The notes: a model not told the origin generated them from the sequence alone. 64,000 bases of DNA from Rhodanobacter soli (GCF_040548735.1 NZ_JBEPSD010000001.1:1-64000); one strand, 5' to 3'. Counted from the stretch's first letter, positions 30,332-38,748 are shown. Numbers and translations: made by a program.

Positions 30332-30550
30332 ATGATCGACTTCGATCCCGCACACCTCGCCGCAGCCATCGCACTGACTGAGCCACTAATCATCCGCACC
30401 ATCGCCTTCGATGTGCCCACCTTCGATCGCCTGAAAGGATTTCAGCGGAAGCTGGAGAGCTTCATCCGCAGGGACACCGGCAATGCCGAGGTTCTGAAAT
30501 ACCTGATCCACACGCACCCGGAAGTGAAGGCGCTGGGCGATGGACGTTGA
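30332..30550 (+). CDS. Small ribbon-helix-helix-like protein
   Basis: A 72-residue protein with no named family that I recognise. The pattern IIRTIAFDVPTFDRLKGFQR followed by NAEVLKYLI resembles a strand-helix-helix (RHH/Arc) DNA-binding fold, but this is inference. The reading frame overlaps the next start by 11 bases, so translation is coupled to the ParB-like gene. It begins 119 bases after the last repeat unit. Together they resemble a plasmid partition or copy-control unit without ParA. Confidence 0.6.
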   Translation: MIDFDPAHLAAAIALTEPLIIRTIAFDVPTFDRLKGFQRKLESFIRRDTGNAEVLKYLIHTHPEVKALGDGR

Positions 30551-31391
30551 ACGGTCACTCCAGCGACTCCAGGTCGCCCGGGTGCAAAACCTGCCGCTGA
30601 GGACGTTGAAGACCGACGAAGCATTGCAGCCCCGCGAGGCTCGCATGGTTCCTTTCAGAGAACAGGCGAGAGCCGAGAAGCGCAGCGAGGAGCACGCCGG
30701 CACCATGCGGCTTGCACTGGAGGCAGCACACACCATCGAGCTTGCAGCCGTGCTGGTGGCAGACATCGGCGGCGCCCTATTCGTCGTCGATGGTCACCAC
30801 CGGATGCAGGCGTACCGGATGGCAAAGCGGGAAACCATCCCGGCCCGCGTGCTGCCCATGAGCCGCCGAGAGGCCGTGCTGGTTTCCAAGCTGGTCAACT
30901 GCGCCGAGAGGGCGCTGGAGATGCACAAAGAACAGCGGTTCGACGCGGCGTGGCAATACCTCGCCGCCGTGACACGCCGGGGCGCTGACGCGATGCCTGC
31001 CAGCGAGTCACTGCGAACCATTGCGGGCCGCTTCGGCATCGGGAAGGACACGGTGACCACGATGCTACGCACGCTGCCAAAGGTGAAGCTCACAGACTTC
31101 AATCCGGAAGCACTCGACCCTGGCACCGGCTTCCCCCGCTGGCGGTATGTCCGCGAGAGGAAAGTTGGCTGGCACGACATGAAGGAGAAGATGACCATGG
31201 AACAGCTCACGGAACACGAGGCCGAGAAGGCGGCAAAGAAGATCGGCGCAGTGCTGGACAAGCTCACGCCCACGGCAGCAGCACGAGCACTGGAGATGCT
31301 GGCGAACGAAGCGAAGCTCGCAGTACGCAATGCCGACACGCTGGCCTTCCTTGCCGACATAGCCGACCCCGATCCACACTCGGATTACTGA
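30540..31391 (+). CDS. ParB-like DNA-binding protein
   Basis: A 283-residue protein with a ParB/Sulfiredoxin-like N-terminal domain (LPLRTLKTDEALQPRE, then VVDGHHRMQAYRMA at 82-95, the position of the GxxR phosphate/CTP motif). A helix-turn-helix follows (SLRTIAGRFGIGKDTVTTML, about 157-176), and the C-terminal tail is helical (about 218-275). ParB and KorB-like proteins bind specific repeats to segregate plasmids or repress operons. No ParA ATPase is nearby. The five-unit array upstream and palindromes downstream are natural candidates for its binding sites. Confidence 0.75.
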   Translation: MDVERSLQRLQVARVQNLPLRTLKTDEALQPREARMVPFREQARAEKRSEEHAGTMRLALEAAHTIELAAVLVADIGGALFVVDGHHRMQAYRMAKRETIPARVLPMSRREAVLVSKLVNCAERALEMHKEQRFDAAWQYLAAVTRRGADAMPASESLRTIAGRFGIGKDTVTTMLRTLPKVKLTDFNPEALDPGTGFPRWRYVRERKVGWHDMKEKMTMEQLTEHEAEKAAKKIGAVLDKLTPTAAARALEMLANEAKLAVRNADTLAFLADIADPDPHSDY

Positions 31392-31399
31392 GGTTCAAC

Positions 31400-31543
31400 T
31401 GTCCTTACAAGGACACCGAGGAACGGCGCCAGATGGGCACCGATTGTCTGAAACGAGCCCACATATGCAGACACCGGCCACCACAACCGCAACCGTCCTT
31501 GCAAGGACACCACAGGCCATCCGCCGACTGTCTGTAGCAGACA
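31400..31543. repeat. Four palindromes of two alternating families
   Basis: Family A: TGTCCTT-AC-AAGGACA at 31400-31415 and GTCCTT-GC-AAGGAC at 31495-31508. Family B: TGTCTG at 31445-31450 pairing with CAGACA at 31468-31473, and TGTCTG-TAG-CAGACA at 31529-31543. Each is followed by CC. They alternate A, B, A, B in the gap between the ParB-like gene and the HNH-like gene. They could be operators for a dimeric regulator or small RNA hairpins. None has a T run, so they are not ordinary terminators. Confidence 0.7.
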
Positions 31544-31642
31544 CCCGGCACCAGTAACACCCACCACCCATACAGCCCCCTTCACTGCCTGCCCCGCAGA
31601 CGGTTACGGGCAGCTATTCCCCATTGAAAGAGGAACCGACAG

Positions 31643-32233
31643 ATGAAGCAGCAAACAGTAACCGAACACACCACCGACGCCGACGGCCAGCAGCTTGTGC
31701 ATATCGCGCTGGGGGACAGTGGTAAGCGAGCCACCCTGTACGCCGAGGACTACCAGCGATTGATGGACGCGGGATTCTCCCCTTGTTGGCAGTACACCGG
31801 AGACGGACGCGGCTATGCCTACGCCACGTTGGGGGCGTACAACGCCAAAGGCGTGGACTGCCTTGTACCAGTGGCCCGCCTGATCGCCCAAGCGAAAGCA
31901 GGCCAGGTCGTGCGATACGCGGACGGTAACCCTCTCAATCTGCGCGCCGAGAATCTGAAACTGATGGCAGGCACTGCCCGATATGGTGCGGCGGACTGGT
32001 ATCCGAATGCAGCAGCGTTGCTTGATGCCGGAATTGCCCCGAAGGCGAGCGACTGGAGGGAAGGGAGCAGGCCACCACGGAAGCCTCAGAAGCTCCGTCG
32101 CGCCCCTGTGAGGACTGCCGAGGTTCCACTGAAACCCGAGGCCACCCAATGCGACCCAGAGACCGCCACCGCGCCCCACAGGTGGCCGAGGGAGACCGAA
32201 AGATTCATCGCAAATTTTCGCAGCGGTATATGA
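31643..32233 (+). CDS. Unknown protein with a degenerate HNH-like motif
   Basis: A 196-residue protein. The segment VVRYADGNPLNLRAENL (89-105) matches the second half of HNH/homing endonuclease motifs (usually HHxDGxPLNNRxENL), but both histidines are replaced. It probably lacks nuclease activity and may only bind DNA. The C-terminal 70 residues are basic, Pro-rich and likely disordered. A GAGGAA ribosome site lies 9 bases before the ATG. The gene stands alone between two C-rich spacers within the element. Confidence 0.65.
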   Translation: MKQQTVTEHTTDADGQQLVHIALGDSGKRATLYAEDYQRLMDAGFSPCWQYTGDGRGYAYATLGAYNAKGVDCLVPVARLIAQAKAGQVVRYADGNPLNLRAENLKLMAGTARYGAADWYPNAAALLDAGIAPKASDWREGSRPPRKPQKLRRAPVRTAEVPLKPEATQCDPETATAPHRWPRETERFIANFRSGI

Positions 32234-32421
32234 CGATCTGACGATCCGCGCAGACCCCCCGTAGCCCCCAGCGCCACCACGCCATCGACGACACCACGTC
32301 CACCCAACAGGCCACCGCAGACCAAGCGGACACCCAGCGGGCCACCTCGATAATCACAGCACCCACAGACACCGCAGCCAGTCCATCGGCTGCGCTGCCG
32401 TGCGTAAAGGAATGACAGCCA
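32234..32421 (+). other. C-rich spacer before the AlpA-like gene
   Basis: 188 bases strongly poor in T and rich in C and A on the plus strand (runs such as CCACCACG and CACCACGTCCACCC). No gene, palindrome or clear promoter is visible apart from AAAGGA before the AlpA start. Similar composition is seen at 30214-30331 and 31544-31620. Unstructured C-rich, G-poor leaders are the kind of sequence used by Rho. Confidence 0.4.
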
Positions 32422-32694
32422 ATGAACAAAGTCACCAGCAGCACCCAGCACACCAGCACCACCATCCGGCCCACCATCATTCGATTGCCGGAAGTCTTGC
32501 AGACCGTCGGCCTGTCCCGCGCCAGCATTTACCGGCTGATGAAGCTGGGCCAGTTCCCGCAGCAGGTACGGCTAGGCATGAAGGCAGTAGGCTGGTTGCG
32601 TGCCGAGGTTGAGCACTGGATTATCAGCCTGAGCCAAGCACGGCCCGGTTCGATGCCCGAACAGGTACTAACATTGCAGCGCACAGCGGCTTGA
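32422..32694 (+). CDS. AlpA-family regulator/excisionase
   Basis: A 90-residue MerR-like winged helix-turn-helix protein. The core IIRLPEVLQTVGLSRASIYRLMKLGQFP, then VGWLRAEVEHWI, is the AlpA/Xis signature (P4 Vis, CP4-57 AlpA). Such proteins act as directionality factors or activate int of satellite-type elements. It is the last gene of the element, 45 bases before the right pair of TTGTGTATG sites, which it may bind together with the three copies upstream of int. Confidence 0.9.
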   Translation: MNKVTSSTQHTSTTIRPTIIRLPEVLQTVGLSRASIYRLMKLGQFPQQVRLGMKAVGWLRAEVEHWIISLSQARPGSMPEQVLTLQRTAA

Positions 32695-32738
32695 GCGGCA
32701 CCACGCATGCCCACGCGAGCACAGCCAAGCGCCACCGT

Positions 32739-32759
32739 TTGTGTATGTGTTTGTGTATG
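32739..32759. repeat. TTGTGTATG pair near attR (right arm)
   Basis: Two direct copies of TTGTGTATG at 32739-32747 and 32751-32759, 12 bases apart, exactly as at 25099-25119. Extended by three bases, the two segments differ at one position in 22. Located 63 bases from the attR core, they are likely arm-type recombinase or excisionase sites. Confidence 0.7.
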
Positions 32760-32821
32760 AAGTTGTCGGCGCCATGATCTGTACCCATTGCAATCAGCAA
32801 GTTGCGGTCGATTACGGGTCT

Positions 32822-32837
32822 CCTCTTGGCACCAATG
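32822..32837 (+). repeat. attR core
   Basis: CCTCTTGGCACCAATG repeats the tRNA-Leu 3' end (attL at 24975-24991) with one G missing. Upstream of it the match to the tRNA fades, as expected for the element side. It marks the right boundary of the integrase-bearing element. Confidence 0.75.
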
Positions 32838-33274
32838 CACTGTTTGAGGACGTCCGGTGGAGTCCAAAAAACACAACGAAACCCGCAATTTGGCGGGTTT
32901 TTTTGTGTCCCGGCGTCTGATTTGGTGCACGGGCAAGCCGGCGAAGTTCGGTCAGCGTTGTCGGGTTCGACGACATGAGTCTGCCGGCGGCGGCCGATGA
33001 AACACCACGAAATGCGCAGCACGCCGCAGCATACTGCCCTCTCCGGCACCGCGCACGCTTTCCTGTTGGCCCGCCAAGGTTCAGGGCAAGCTCCCTTGCA
33101 ACAGGGTATTTGCCGCCGCTGATCATCCTGCGCCTACACGCCGTGGCGAGTTCTGCCGATCCACACCCACGCCCAGTGCCCGCATCATGCCCATGCCCCG
33201 CGAGTCAGGCCCAGACTGCCCTCTGTCAGCGCGGACCGATGACCGGGGCGACTTCCCTCGCACGAGTGCCGCGC
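32838..33274. other. Intergenic region right of attR
   Basis: 437 bases. The first 90 resemble the DNA right of the tRNA inside the element: both have a GTTT-AGGA-GTC segment, an AACACA-CGAAACCCGC-type stem, a T run and GTGTC. The rest contains no gene that I can support. In-frame upstream extensions of the next gene have no ribosome site or family similarity. Confidence 0.5.
32880..32904 (+). terminator. Terminator right of attR
   Basis: Stem AACCCGC (32880-32886) and GCGGGTT (32893-32899), loop AATTTG, T run to 32904. It is probably the original terminator of tRNA-Leu, displaced by the insertion and replaced by the similar hairpin at 25032. Confidence 0.8.
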
Positions 33275-33514
33275 ATGATCGTCTACACCGTCAAGCAGAA
33301 CGAGAATGGGCTGTGGAGCGTTGCCTATATGGGCATCACGCTCGCGGACGGCCTGCACCTCGGCCCAGCCATCACGCAGGCGAGGGAGGCTGCTCGAGCG
33401 GAACACCTGGACTCCGGCCTCACCACGCGGGTGGAGATGCACGGCGCTGACGCGATCGTACCTCTCGCCAACTACCAGAAGCCGCAAGGCAACTGGACGG
33501 GCGCCACAGCGTGA
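33275..33514 (+). CDS. Small DUF2188-like protein (paralogue 1)
   Basis: A 79-residue protein beginning MIVYTVKQNENGLWSVAYMG, followed by a helix ITQAREAARAEHL and a final strand TRVEMHGADAIVPLANY. The strand-strand-helix-strand layout is that of DUF2188-type small domains. A paralogue is encoded at 34378. Function is unknown. The start at 33275 is chosen because upstream codons lack any similarity to the second copy. It overlaps or touches the next small gene. Confidence 0.6.
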   Translation: MIVYTVKQNENGLWSVAYMGITLADGLHLGPAITQAREAARAEHLDSGLTTRVEMHGADAIVPLANYQKPQGNWTGATA

Positions 33515-33522
33515 AGGCGAGC

Positions 33523-33708
33523 ATGGGCGAGCGAATCAACCTCCGCGACCGGCTGAGCCGCGCCCACTGGTGTGGTTGCTTCAGTTGCAGCGACCGAGAG
33601 CTGGTCGAAGCGGTGCGCGCCACCGGCAGCACCGAAGTCGGCGTGGTGGGGTTGTATCTTGCCACCAGGTACGCGCTGGAATCGTTTGATGTGGACGCCG
33701 TGGCTTGA
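33523..33708 (+). CDS. DUF3606-like small protein
   Basis: A 61-residue protein with RINLRDRLSRAHWCGCFSCS then ELVEAVRATGSTEVGVVGLYL. This matches the DUF3606 pattern (IN...D...YW...LGVS...L..AV..VG....AV). The function of the family is unknown. I prefer ATG 33523, with GAAGG 5-10 bases before it; a GTG at 33511 overlapping the previous stop would add four residues. Confidence 0.65.
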   Translation: MGERINLRDRLSRAHWCGCFSCSDRELVEAVRATGSTEVGVVGLYLATRYALESFDVDAVA

Positions 33709-33885
33709 TTCCAACCTCAAGCATGATCGACTCCCCAACATTTCCTGCCGACCGGCACGGTTCACGGCGCGCGATCTAGGCAAGCTCTCCATCGACCGGA
33801 TTTCCGCCTGCTGTCCGCAATTTCACGGATAGATCATGGCCACGGCGTGTAAAAAAGAAGGTGACAGGGCGCCAGGAAAGCTCAT

Positions 33886-34122
33886 ATGCAGGTGGTGGCT
33901 GAACTCGATAAACGCATCGAGGAAGCTCGTCGACTTTTGGTCCTGGACGAGCTGCATTTGCAACGCGTGTCGCAAGCCGGTCTCGACACAATGACCGCGC
34001 TGGATCTCGTCGAACGGCAGAAACGCTACCTGGACCGCTTGATCGTCCAGCACGACCGGGTTGTGGCGCACCGGCTCGCCCTCCACGCGCGTGATCAGAC
34101 AGATCCGACTGCAGGAACGTGA
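33886..34122 (+). CDS. Small helical protein of unknown function
   Basis: A 78-residue protein that is almost entirely helical and charged (MQVVAELDKRIEEARRLLVL, then DLVERQKRYLDRLIVQHDRVV), likely a coiled coil. AGGAAAG lies 7 bases before the ATG. I do not recognise a family. It is in a cluster of tiny accessory genes. The overlapping minus-strand frame 33823-34296 has no recognisable content, so I keep the plus-strand call. Confidence 0.5.
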   Translation: MQVVAELDKRIEEARRLLVLDELHLQRVSQAGLDTMTALDLVERQKRYLDRLIVQHDRVVAHRLALHARDQTDPTAGT

Positions 34123-34377
34123 CGCGAAGCCTATGCATCCGCCTCGTCGGGCTCGCCATGCGAGATGGAACCGAGAGGGAATACGAACCAACAGGATGTC
34201 CTGAACATCGGGCAATCGCAGGGATGTTGCACCGTGCTTCCCGCACAACGAGTGTGGGTGGCGGCTGACATATTGAGCCTTCCCGCCATGACACATTGCG
34301 TCCGGACGACGAAGGTATTGAACGGCCGGCTGGTCGTGTCGCTACCAGGTTCCTCATCGGGAAGGGGAGTGGTTTTC

Positions 34378-34632
34378 ATGGTGACGATTTCGCTGAAGCA
34401 ATCGGCAGCGGGCGGCTGGCGTGTCTGCCGCTGCCGGATCACGTTGTTCAGTGACCTGCAGTTGGGGGCAGCGATCAAGCTGGCCCGGGAAATGGCTCGC
34501 GACGAACATCAGCGCCTCGGGCGCCGGGTTTGCGTGGAAATGCCCGGGCCGATTTCCGCGATCGTGCTGGCGCGTTATGCCAACGACGGCACCGAAAGCA
34601 AAGGTAATATCCATGACATGCTGGCTGCCTGA
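34378..34632 (+). CDS. Small DUF2188-like protein (paralogue 2)
   Basis: An 84-residue protein aligned along its length with the product at 33275: ISLKQSAAGGWRV against YTVKQNENGLWSV, IKLAREMARDEH against ITQAREAARAEH, and VEMPGPISAIVLARY against VEMHGADAIVPLANY. AAGGGGAG precedes the ATG at 34378 by 9 bases. Function is unknown. Divergence of the copies argues for an old duplication or independent arrival. Confidence 0.65.
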   Translation: MVTISLKQSAAGGWRVCRCRITLFSDLQLGAAIKLAREMARDEHQRLGRRVCVEMPGPISAIVLARYANDGTESKGNIHDMLAA

Positions 34633-34798
34633 GCTGTTGTTCGGCCTGGCGTCGAAACCGCGCCCGAGGCATTCGGCATGCCGTCGACGCGGTACGCCGC
34701 AGTCGGCATTTCATGGACGTACGAGGGAAGTACCGAACTGCTTGCAATAGGGCGCTGTGCGGCCTAATTTCATGCAGCCCAACCAAGGAGGGCGTCAA

Positions 34799-35452
34799 GT
34801 GATCAATGTGGTCCTGGTGGACGATCATGAGCTGGTTCGCACCGGCTTTCGAATGATCCTGCAGCAACAGCCGGACATCAATGTCAGCGGCGAAGCGGGC
34901 AGTGCCGAGGATGGCCTGCACCTGATCCGGACGTTGGCGCCGGACATCGCCCTGGTCGACGTGCACATGCCCGGCATGAGCGGGATCGAGCTCACCGAGC
35001 GCGTCTGCCGCTCGAAGCTGTCCACGCATGTCGTCATCGTGACGGTGGTGGATGACGCACGCTTTCCCAAGCGCCTGCTCGATGCCGGCGCGCTTGGTTA
35101 CCTGACCAAGGGCTGCAGTGCCGATGAACTGGTATCTGCGGTGCGCCAGGTGGCCGGCGGCCGTCGTTATCTCGCCCCGGCCGTTGCGCAGCAGCTGGCA
35201 TTGGCCACCCTCGACGGCAGCGCCTCGCCGTTCGATGTGCTGTCCAGCCGCGAACTTGAAGTGGCGATGATGCTGGTACGCGGCAAGCCGTTGACGATCA
35301 TCGGCGAGCAGCTCAACCTGAGCCCGAAGACCGTATCCACCTACAAGCAGCGACTGATGGAAAAGCTGCACGTGGACCACGTGCTCAGTCTGGCCCATCT
35401 GATGACTGTACACGGCTTGATCGATACGCCAAATCACCACGTCGGCAACTGA
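34799..35452 (+). CDS. uvrY: GacA/UvrY-like response regulator
   Basis: A 217-residue NarL-family regulator. The receiver has Asp8-Asp9, phosphoacceptor Asp54 (VDVHMPGMSG) and the conserved Lys in YLTKG. The LuxR-type helix-turn-helix is at about 150-205 (LSSRELEVAMMLVRG ... LSPKTVSTYKQRLMEKL). The sequence and length match GacA/UvrY, which with GacS/BarA activates transcription of RsmA/CsrA-sequestering RNAs. The start is GTG 34799 with AAGGAGG 7 bases upstream. No sensor kinase is adjacent. A candidate Rsm-type RNA lies at 44893-45080. Confidence 0.85.
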   Translation: MINVVLVDDHELVRTGFRMILQQQPDINVSGEAGSAEDGLHLIRTLAPDIALVDVHMPGMSGIELTERVCRSKLSTHVVIVTVVDDARFPKRLLDAGALGYLTKGCSADELVSAVRQVAGGRRYLAPAVAQQLALATLDGSASPFDVLSSRELEVAMMLVRGKPLTIIGEQLNLSPKTVSTYKQRLMEKLHVDHVLSLAHLMTVHGLIDTPNHHVGN

Positions 35453-35484
35453 TGCGGCGGACCGCGTTGCTGCGTGGCGCCAGG

Positions 35485-35520
35485 CAATAGAAAACCGGAC
35501 GCGAGTCCGGTTTTCTATTG
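35485..35520. terminator. Bidirectional terminator between uvrY and rne
   Basis: A perfect 16-bp stem: CAATAGAAAACCGGAC (35485-35500), loop GCGA, then its complement to 35520. A run on one arm and T run on the other let it terminate both uvrY (plus) and rne (minus), which converge here. Confidence 0.9.
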
Positions 35521-35553
35521 TGTAGCGTGGTGCTGCGGCGACTCAGCCGTGCC

Positions 35554-38500
35554 TCAGCCGTGCGAGTCGTTCTTGTGTGCGTCAGGCTCGTCGTGTGGCA
35601 TCGGCGACGCCTGCTTGCTTGCGTCGTCAGCCGTCGGTGTCGGCTTTGCCGGATGGATCGGCTGGGCCAGCAAGTCGCCTTGCTTGGGCAACGGCAGCGA
35701 AGCTATCGGGCTGGCAACCGTCGGCTTTTCAGAAACGTCGACCGCGCCCGCAGGTATCGTCACGCTGACCGGATGGTCTTCCTGCAGGGCAGCCGGAGTT
35801 GCCACCGTCGGGGACGTCGCTGCAGACGGCGCAGGAGCTGGCGTCGCAATCGGGGCGGGAGTCGCAGGAGCAACGATCGTCGGGCTTGCCGGAATTGCCG
35901 CTACCGGGGTTGGCCTCACCACCGCTGGTTCTACGTCGAAAGCCGATGCGCTGATCGTTGTCGGCGTCACCGTAGTCGTGGTAATGGCGGGGGCCGATTC
36001 CAGCCCTGCAATGGGGGCATCCATCTGGGGCGCGTTAGTCGAAGCAGCCTGAGGCTTCGGCGCAGCGGGAGCAGCCGTGGGAGTGACCCTGACGATATCC
36101 TGCTCGTCAGCGGCGTTCGTTGCCGCCGAGGACTTCACCTGGTCGGGGATCGGCGGCAGGGTAGGCAGGTTGAAGGCTGTCGCGGTGGGCATGGCGGCGC
36201 TGACTGCCGCCGCAACCGTGGTAGCAACGGGCTTTTCAATCGGCTGGGCAACCATCGGCTGGCGAACTGCCGGAATGGCATGGCCGGCCATGTCCATGTC
36301 GCCTGAAGCCATGGTCGTCGCGGTCGACGATTCACGCGGCGGTTGCTCGCTGCGCACGACCGTCGTGGTCGTGGCAGACGCCGCGGTGGCTTCGTCACGA
36401 TCCTCATCGTCGAGCGCCTGCGCCTGCGCGCTATCGATGCTCGCGCTATTCGCGCCGGCTTCGTCATGACGGCGCCGGCGGCGACCGCCGCGACGTCCAC
36501 GACGACGGCGCGACTGGCTGCCCTCGGCATCCATTGCGCTCTCGGCGGACTCCGGTGCAGTCGACGCGGCCGGCGGTGTAAGCAGAAGTTCGGCTTCTTT
36601 GGCCGCATCGTCCAGCGGAGCAGCGGTGGGGCGCTCATTCGTGGCGACCCGTGGTTGCCGCTCGGTCTTCCCCTGCTGCTGCGGGCCCGGCTTGCGCTCG
36701 GCCGCCCGTGCCTGGTTGCTTTCGCCTGCGGCCGGCTTGGGCTGGCGCTCCGCCTTGGCAGTCTGCACCTGTGCCTGCTGCGGCGGACGCGATTGCGCCT
36801 CGTTGTTGCGCTGACGGTTGCTGCGGGCCTGCTGCTGGGCGGCGGATTTCGGCGAGCTCTGCTGGGTCGTTTCGCGCCGCGGCTGGCGCGACGATGACGC
36901 GTTTGCACCATTGACCGCGCGATTGCCGCGTTCGTCGCGGCGATTGCGGTTGCCGCCGTCGTTATTGCTGTCAGCGTGCTTCGGCGCCGGTGTCGGTGCC
37001 GCCGTTTCCGCGTTGCGGAACCAGCCCAGCAGGCGCGCGATGACGCCGCCGGTCGGTGCGGTACGTGCGGCCGGTGCCGCCACCGGCTGACGGCGTGCAG
37101 CAGGCTGTGCCGAGGCGACCGGCGCGACGATTTCTTCGCGCACCGGAGCCGGGCTGGCCGGTACGATACCGCTCACCGCAGGCTGCTCGCCGCTGCCCAG
37201 GGCCTGGCCCATCTTCGGCAACTCGGCCGGTTCCACCGTGGTGAGGCGTTCGTAGCTGGGCTTGCTGTGCTCGCCCATGTCCGCTTCGCGGATGCGCTGG
37301 ATTTCGATATGCGGGGTTTCCAGCTTCTCGTCGGCGACGATCATCACGTGCACCTTGTGGCGCAGCTCGATCTCGACCACGCTGGCGCGCTTCTCGTTGA
37401 GCAGGAAGTTGGCGACGCTGCTCGGCGCCTGCACCAGCACCTGGCCGGTGTTGTCCTTCATCGCATGTTCTTCGATCAGGCGCAGGGTCGACAGCGACAG
37501 CGATTCCACGCCACGGATGTGACCGTGGCCTTCGCAGCGCGGGCAGGTGATCTGGGTCGCCTCACCAAGACTCGGGCGCAAGCGCTGGCGCGACATCTCG
37601 AGCAGACCGAAGCGCGAGATGCGGCCGATCTGTACGCGGGCGCGGTCCAGTTTCAGCGCGTCTTTCAGGCGATCTTCCACCTCACGCTGGTGCTTCGGGC
37701 TGTCCATGTCGATGAAGTCGATCACCAGCAGGCCGCCGGCATCGCGGATGCGCGCCTGACGGGCGATTTCCACCGCGGCCTCGCAATTGGTGTTGAACGC
37801 CGTTTCCTCGATGTCGCTGCCCTTGGTCGCCTTGGACGAGTTGACGTCGATCGCGGTCAGCGCTTCGGTCTGGTCGATCACGATCGAACCGCCCGACGGC
37901 AGGCGTACCTGGCGGTCGAACGCGCTCTCGATCTGCGTCTCGATCTGGTAGCGGGTGAACAACGGGGTATCGTCGCGATACAGCTTGAGCTTGCGCAGCG
38001 CGTTCGGCATCACCTGCTGCATGAAGTCGCGGGCGTCGTTGTACAGCGGCTCGTCGTCGATCAGGATTTCGCCGATGTCGCTGCGCAGGTAGTCGCGCAG
38101 GGCGCGGATGAACAGCTTCGACTCCTGATAGATCAGGAACGGCGCTTTCTGCTTGCTGGCCGCTTCGGAGATCGACTTCCACAGCTGCAACAGGTAGTCC
38201 AGGTCCCACTGCAGTTCTTCGGCGTCGCGGCCGAGGCCGGCGGTACGCACGATCAGGCCGACGTCGTCAGGCACGGTAACGTGGTCGAGTGCTTCCTTCA
38301 GTGCCTGCCGATCCTCGCCCTCGATCCGGCGCGAGACGCCGCCGGCCTTCGGGTTGTTCGGCATCAGTACCATGTAGCGGCCGGCCAGGCTGATGAACGT
38401 GGTCAGGGCGGCGCCCTTGTTGCCGCGTTCTTCCTTTTCCACCTGCACGACGACTTCCTGACCTTCCTTGATCAGTTCGCGGATGTTCGCCTTGTGCGGG

Positions 38501-38748
38501 TCCAGGCCCGCGGTGAAGTAGTCGCGGGAGATTTCCTTCAGCGGCAGGAAACCGTGGCGTTCGGCGCCATACTCGACGAAGCAGGCTTCGAGTGAAGCCT
38601 CAACTCGAGTGATTCGACCCTTGTAAATATTTGACTTTTTCTGTTCCCGCGAAGGGATTTCGATGTCCAGGTCATACAGGTTCTGGCCATCGACAATGGC
38701 CACGCGCAACTCTTCACGCTGAGTCGCGTTGATCAACATACGTTTCAT
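35554..38748 (-). CDS. rne: Ribonuclease E
   Basis: A 1064-residue RNase E. The N-terminal catalytic half has the S1 domain ([24 protein letters not shown]), the 5' sensor region, the DNase I-like catalytic site ([16 protein letters not shown] with the metal Asp) and the Zn-link CPRCEGHG joining subunits. The C-terminal 500 residues are disordered, rich in Ala, Pro, Arg and Gln, with an Arg-rich patch [15 protein letters not shown] likely to bind RNA and to scaffold the degradosome. It initiates decay of most mRNAs and matures rRNA and tRNA. I start at ATG 38748 ([10 protein letters not shown]), preceded by AGGA; 16 earlier codons lack similarity. Confidence 0.96.
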   Translation of the reverse strand: MKRMLINATQREELRVAIVDGQNLYDLDIEIPSREQKKSNIYKGRITRVEASLEACFVEYGAERHGFLPLKEISRDYFTAGLDPHKANIRELIKEGQEVVVQVEKEERGNKGAALTTFISLAGRYMVLMPNNPKAGGVSRRIEGEDRQALKEALDHVTVPDDVGLIVRTAGLGRDAEELQWDLDYLLQLWKSISEAASKQKAPFLIYQESKLFIRALRDYLRSDIGEILIDDEPLYNDARDFMQQVMPNALRKLKLYRDDTPLFTRYQIETQIESAFDRQVRLPSGGSIVIDQTEALTAIDVNSSKATKGSDIEETAFNTNCEAAVEIARQARIRDAGGLLVIDFIDMDSPKHQREVEDRLKDALKLDRARVQIGRISRFGLLEMSRQRLRPSLGEATQITCPRCEGHGHIRGVESLSLSTLRLIEEHAMKDNTGQVLVQAPSSVANFLLNEKRASVVEIELRHKVHVMIVADEKLETPHIEIQRIREADMGEHSKPSYERLTTVEPAELPKMGQALGSGEQPAVSGIVPASPAPVREEIVAPVASAQPAARRQPVAAPAARTAPTGGVIARLLGWFRNAETAAPTPAPKHADSNNDGGNRNRRDERGNRAVNGANASSSRQPRRETTQQSSPKSAAQQQARSNRQRNNEAQSRPPQQAQVQTAKAERQPKPAAGESNQARAAERKPGPQQQGKTERQPRVATNERPTAAPLDDAAKEAELLLTPPAASTAPESAESAMDAEGSQSRRRRGRRGGRRRRRHDEAGANSASIDSAQAQALDDEDRDEATAASATTTTVVRSEQPPRESSTATTMASGDMDMAGHAIPAVRQPMVAQPIEKPVATTVAAAVSAAMPTATAFNLPTLPPIPDQVKSSAATNAADEQDIVRVTPTAAPAAPKPQAASTNAPQMDAPIAGLESAPAITTTTVTPTTISASAFDVEPAVVRPTPVAAIPASPTIVAPATPAPIATPAPAPSAATSPTVATPAALQEDHPVSVTIPAGAVDVSEKPTVASPIASLPLPKQGDLLAQPIHPAKPTPTADDASKQASPMPHDEPDAHKNDSHG

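Larger units (their letters stand above)
24989..32837 (+). mobile_element. Integrative element in tRNA-Leu(GAG), about 7.8 kb
   Basis: Bounded by an imperfect core repeat at the tRNA 3' end and at 32822-32837, with the integrase as first gene and an AlpA-type regulator as last gene. Matching tandem TTGTGTATG sites lie near both ends. Cargo in order: membrane protein and MmeI-like restriction-modification enzyme (minus strand), a five-unit repeat array, RHH-like and ParB-like genes, palindromes, and a degenerate HNH-like gene. No relaxase, type IV secretion, capsid or replication initiator gene is visible, so it is not self-transmissible on its own. It may be mobilised or transduced by a helper, or be a defence island. 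Confidence 0.8.

Noticed and set aside
30027-30335. 102-residue open frame across the repeat array
   Set aside because: Repeat units fall in different frames and the product shows no repeated or recognisable pattern.
33823-34296. 157-residue minus-strand frame opposite the 33886 gene
   Set aside because: No family similarity and no ribosome site; the plus-strand small gene has a good one.
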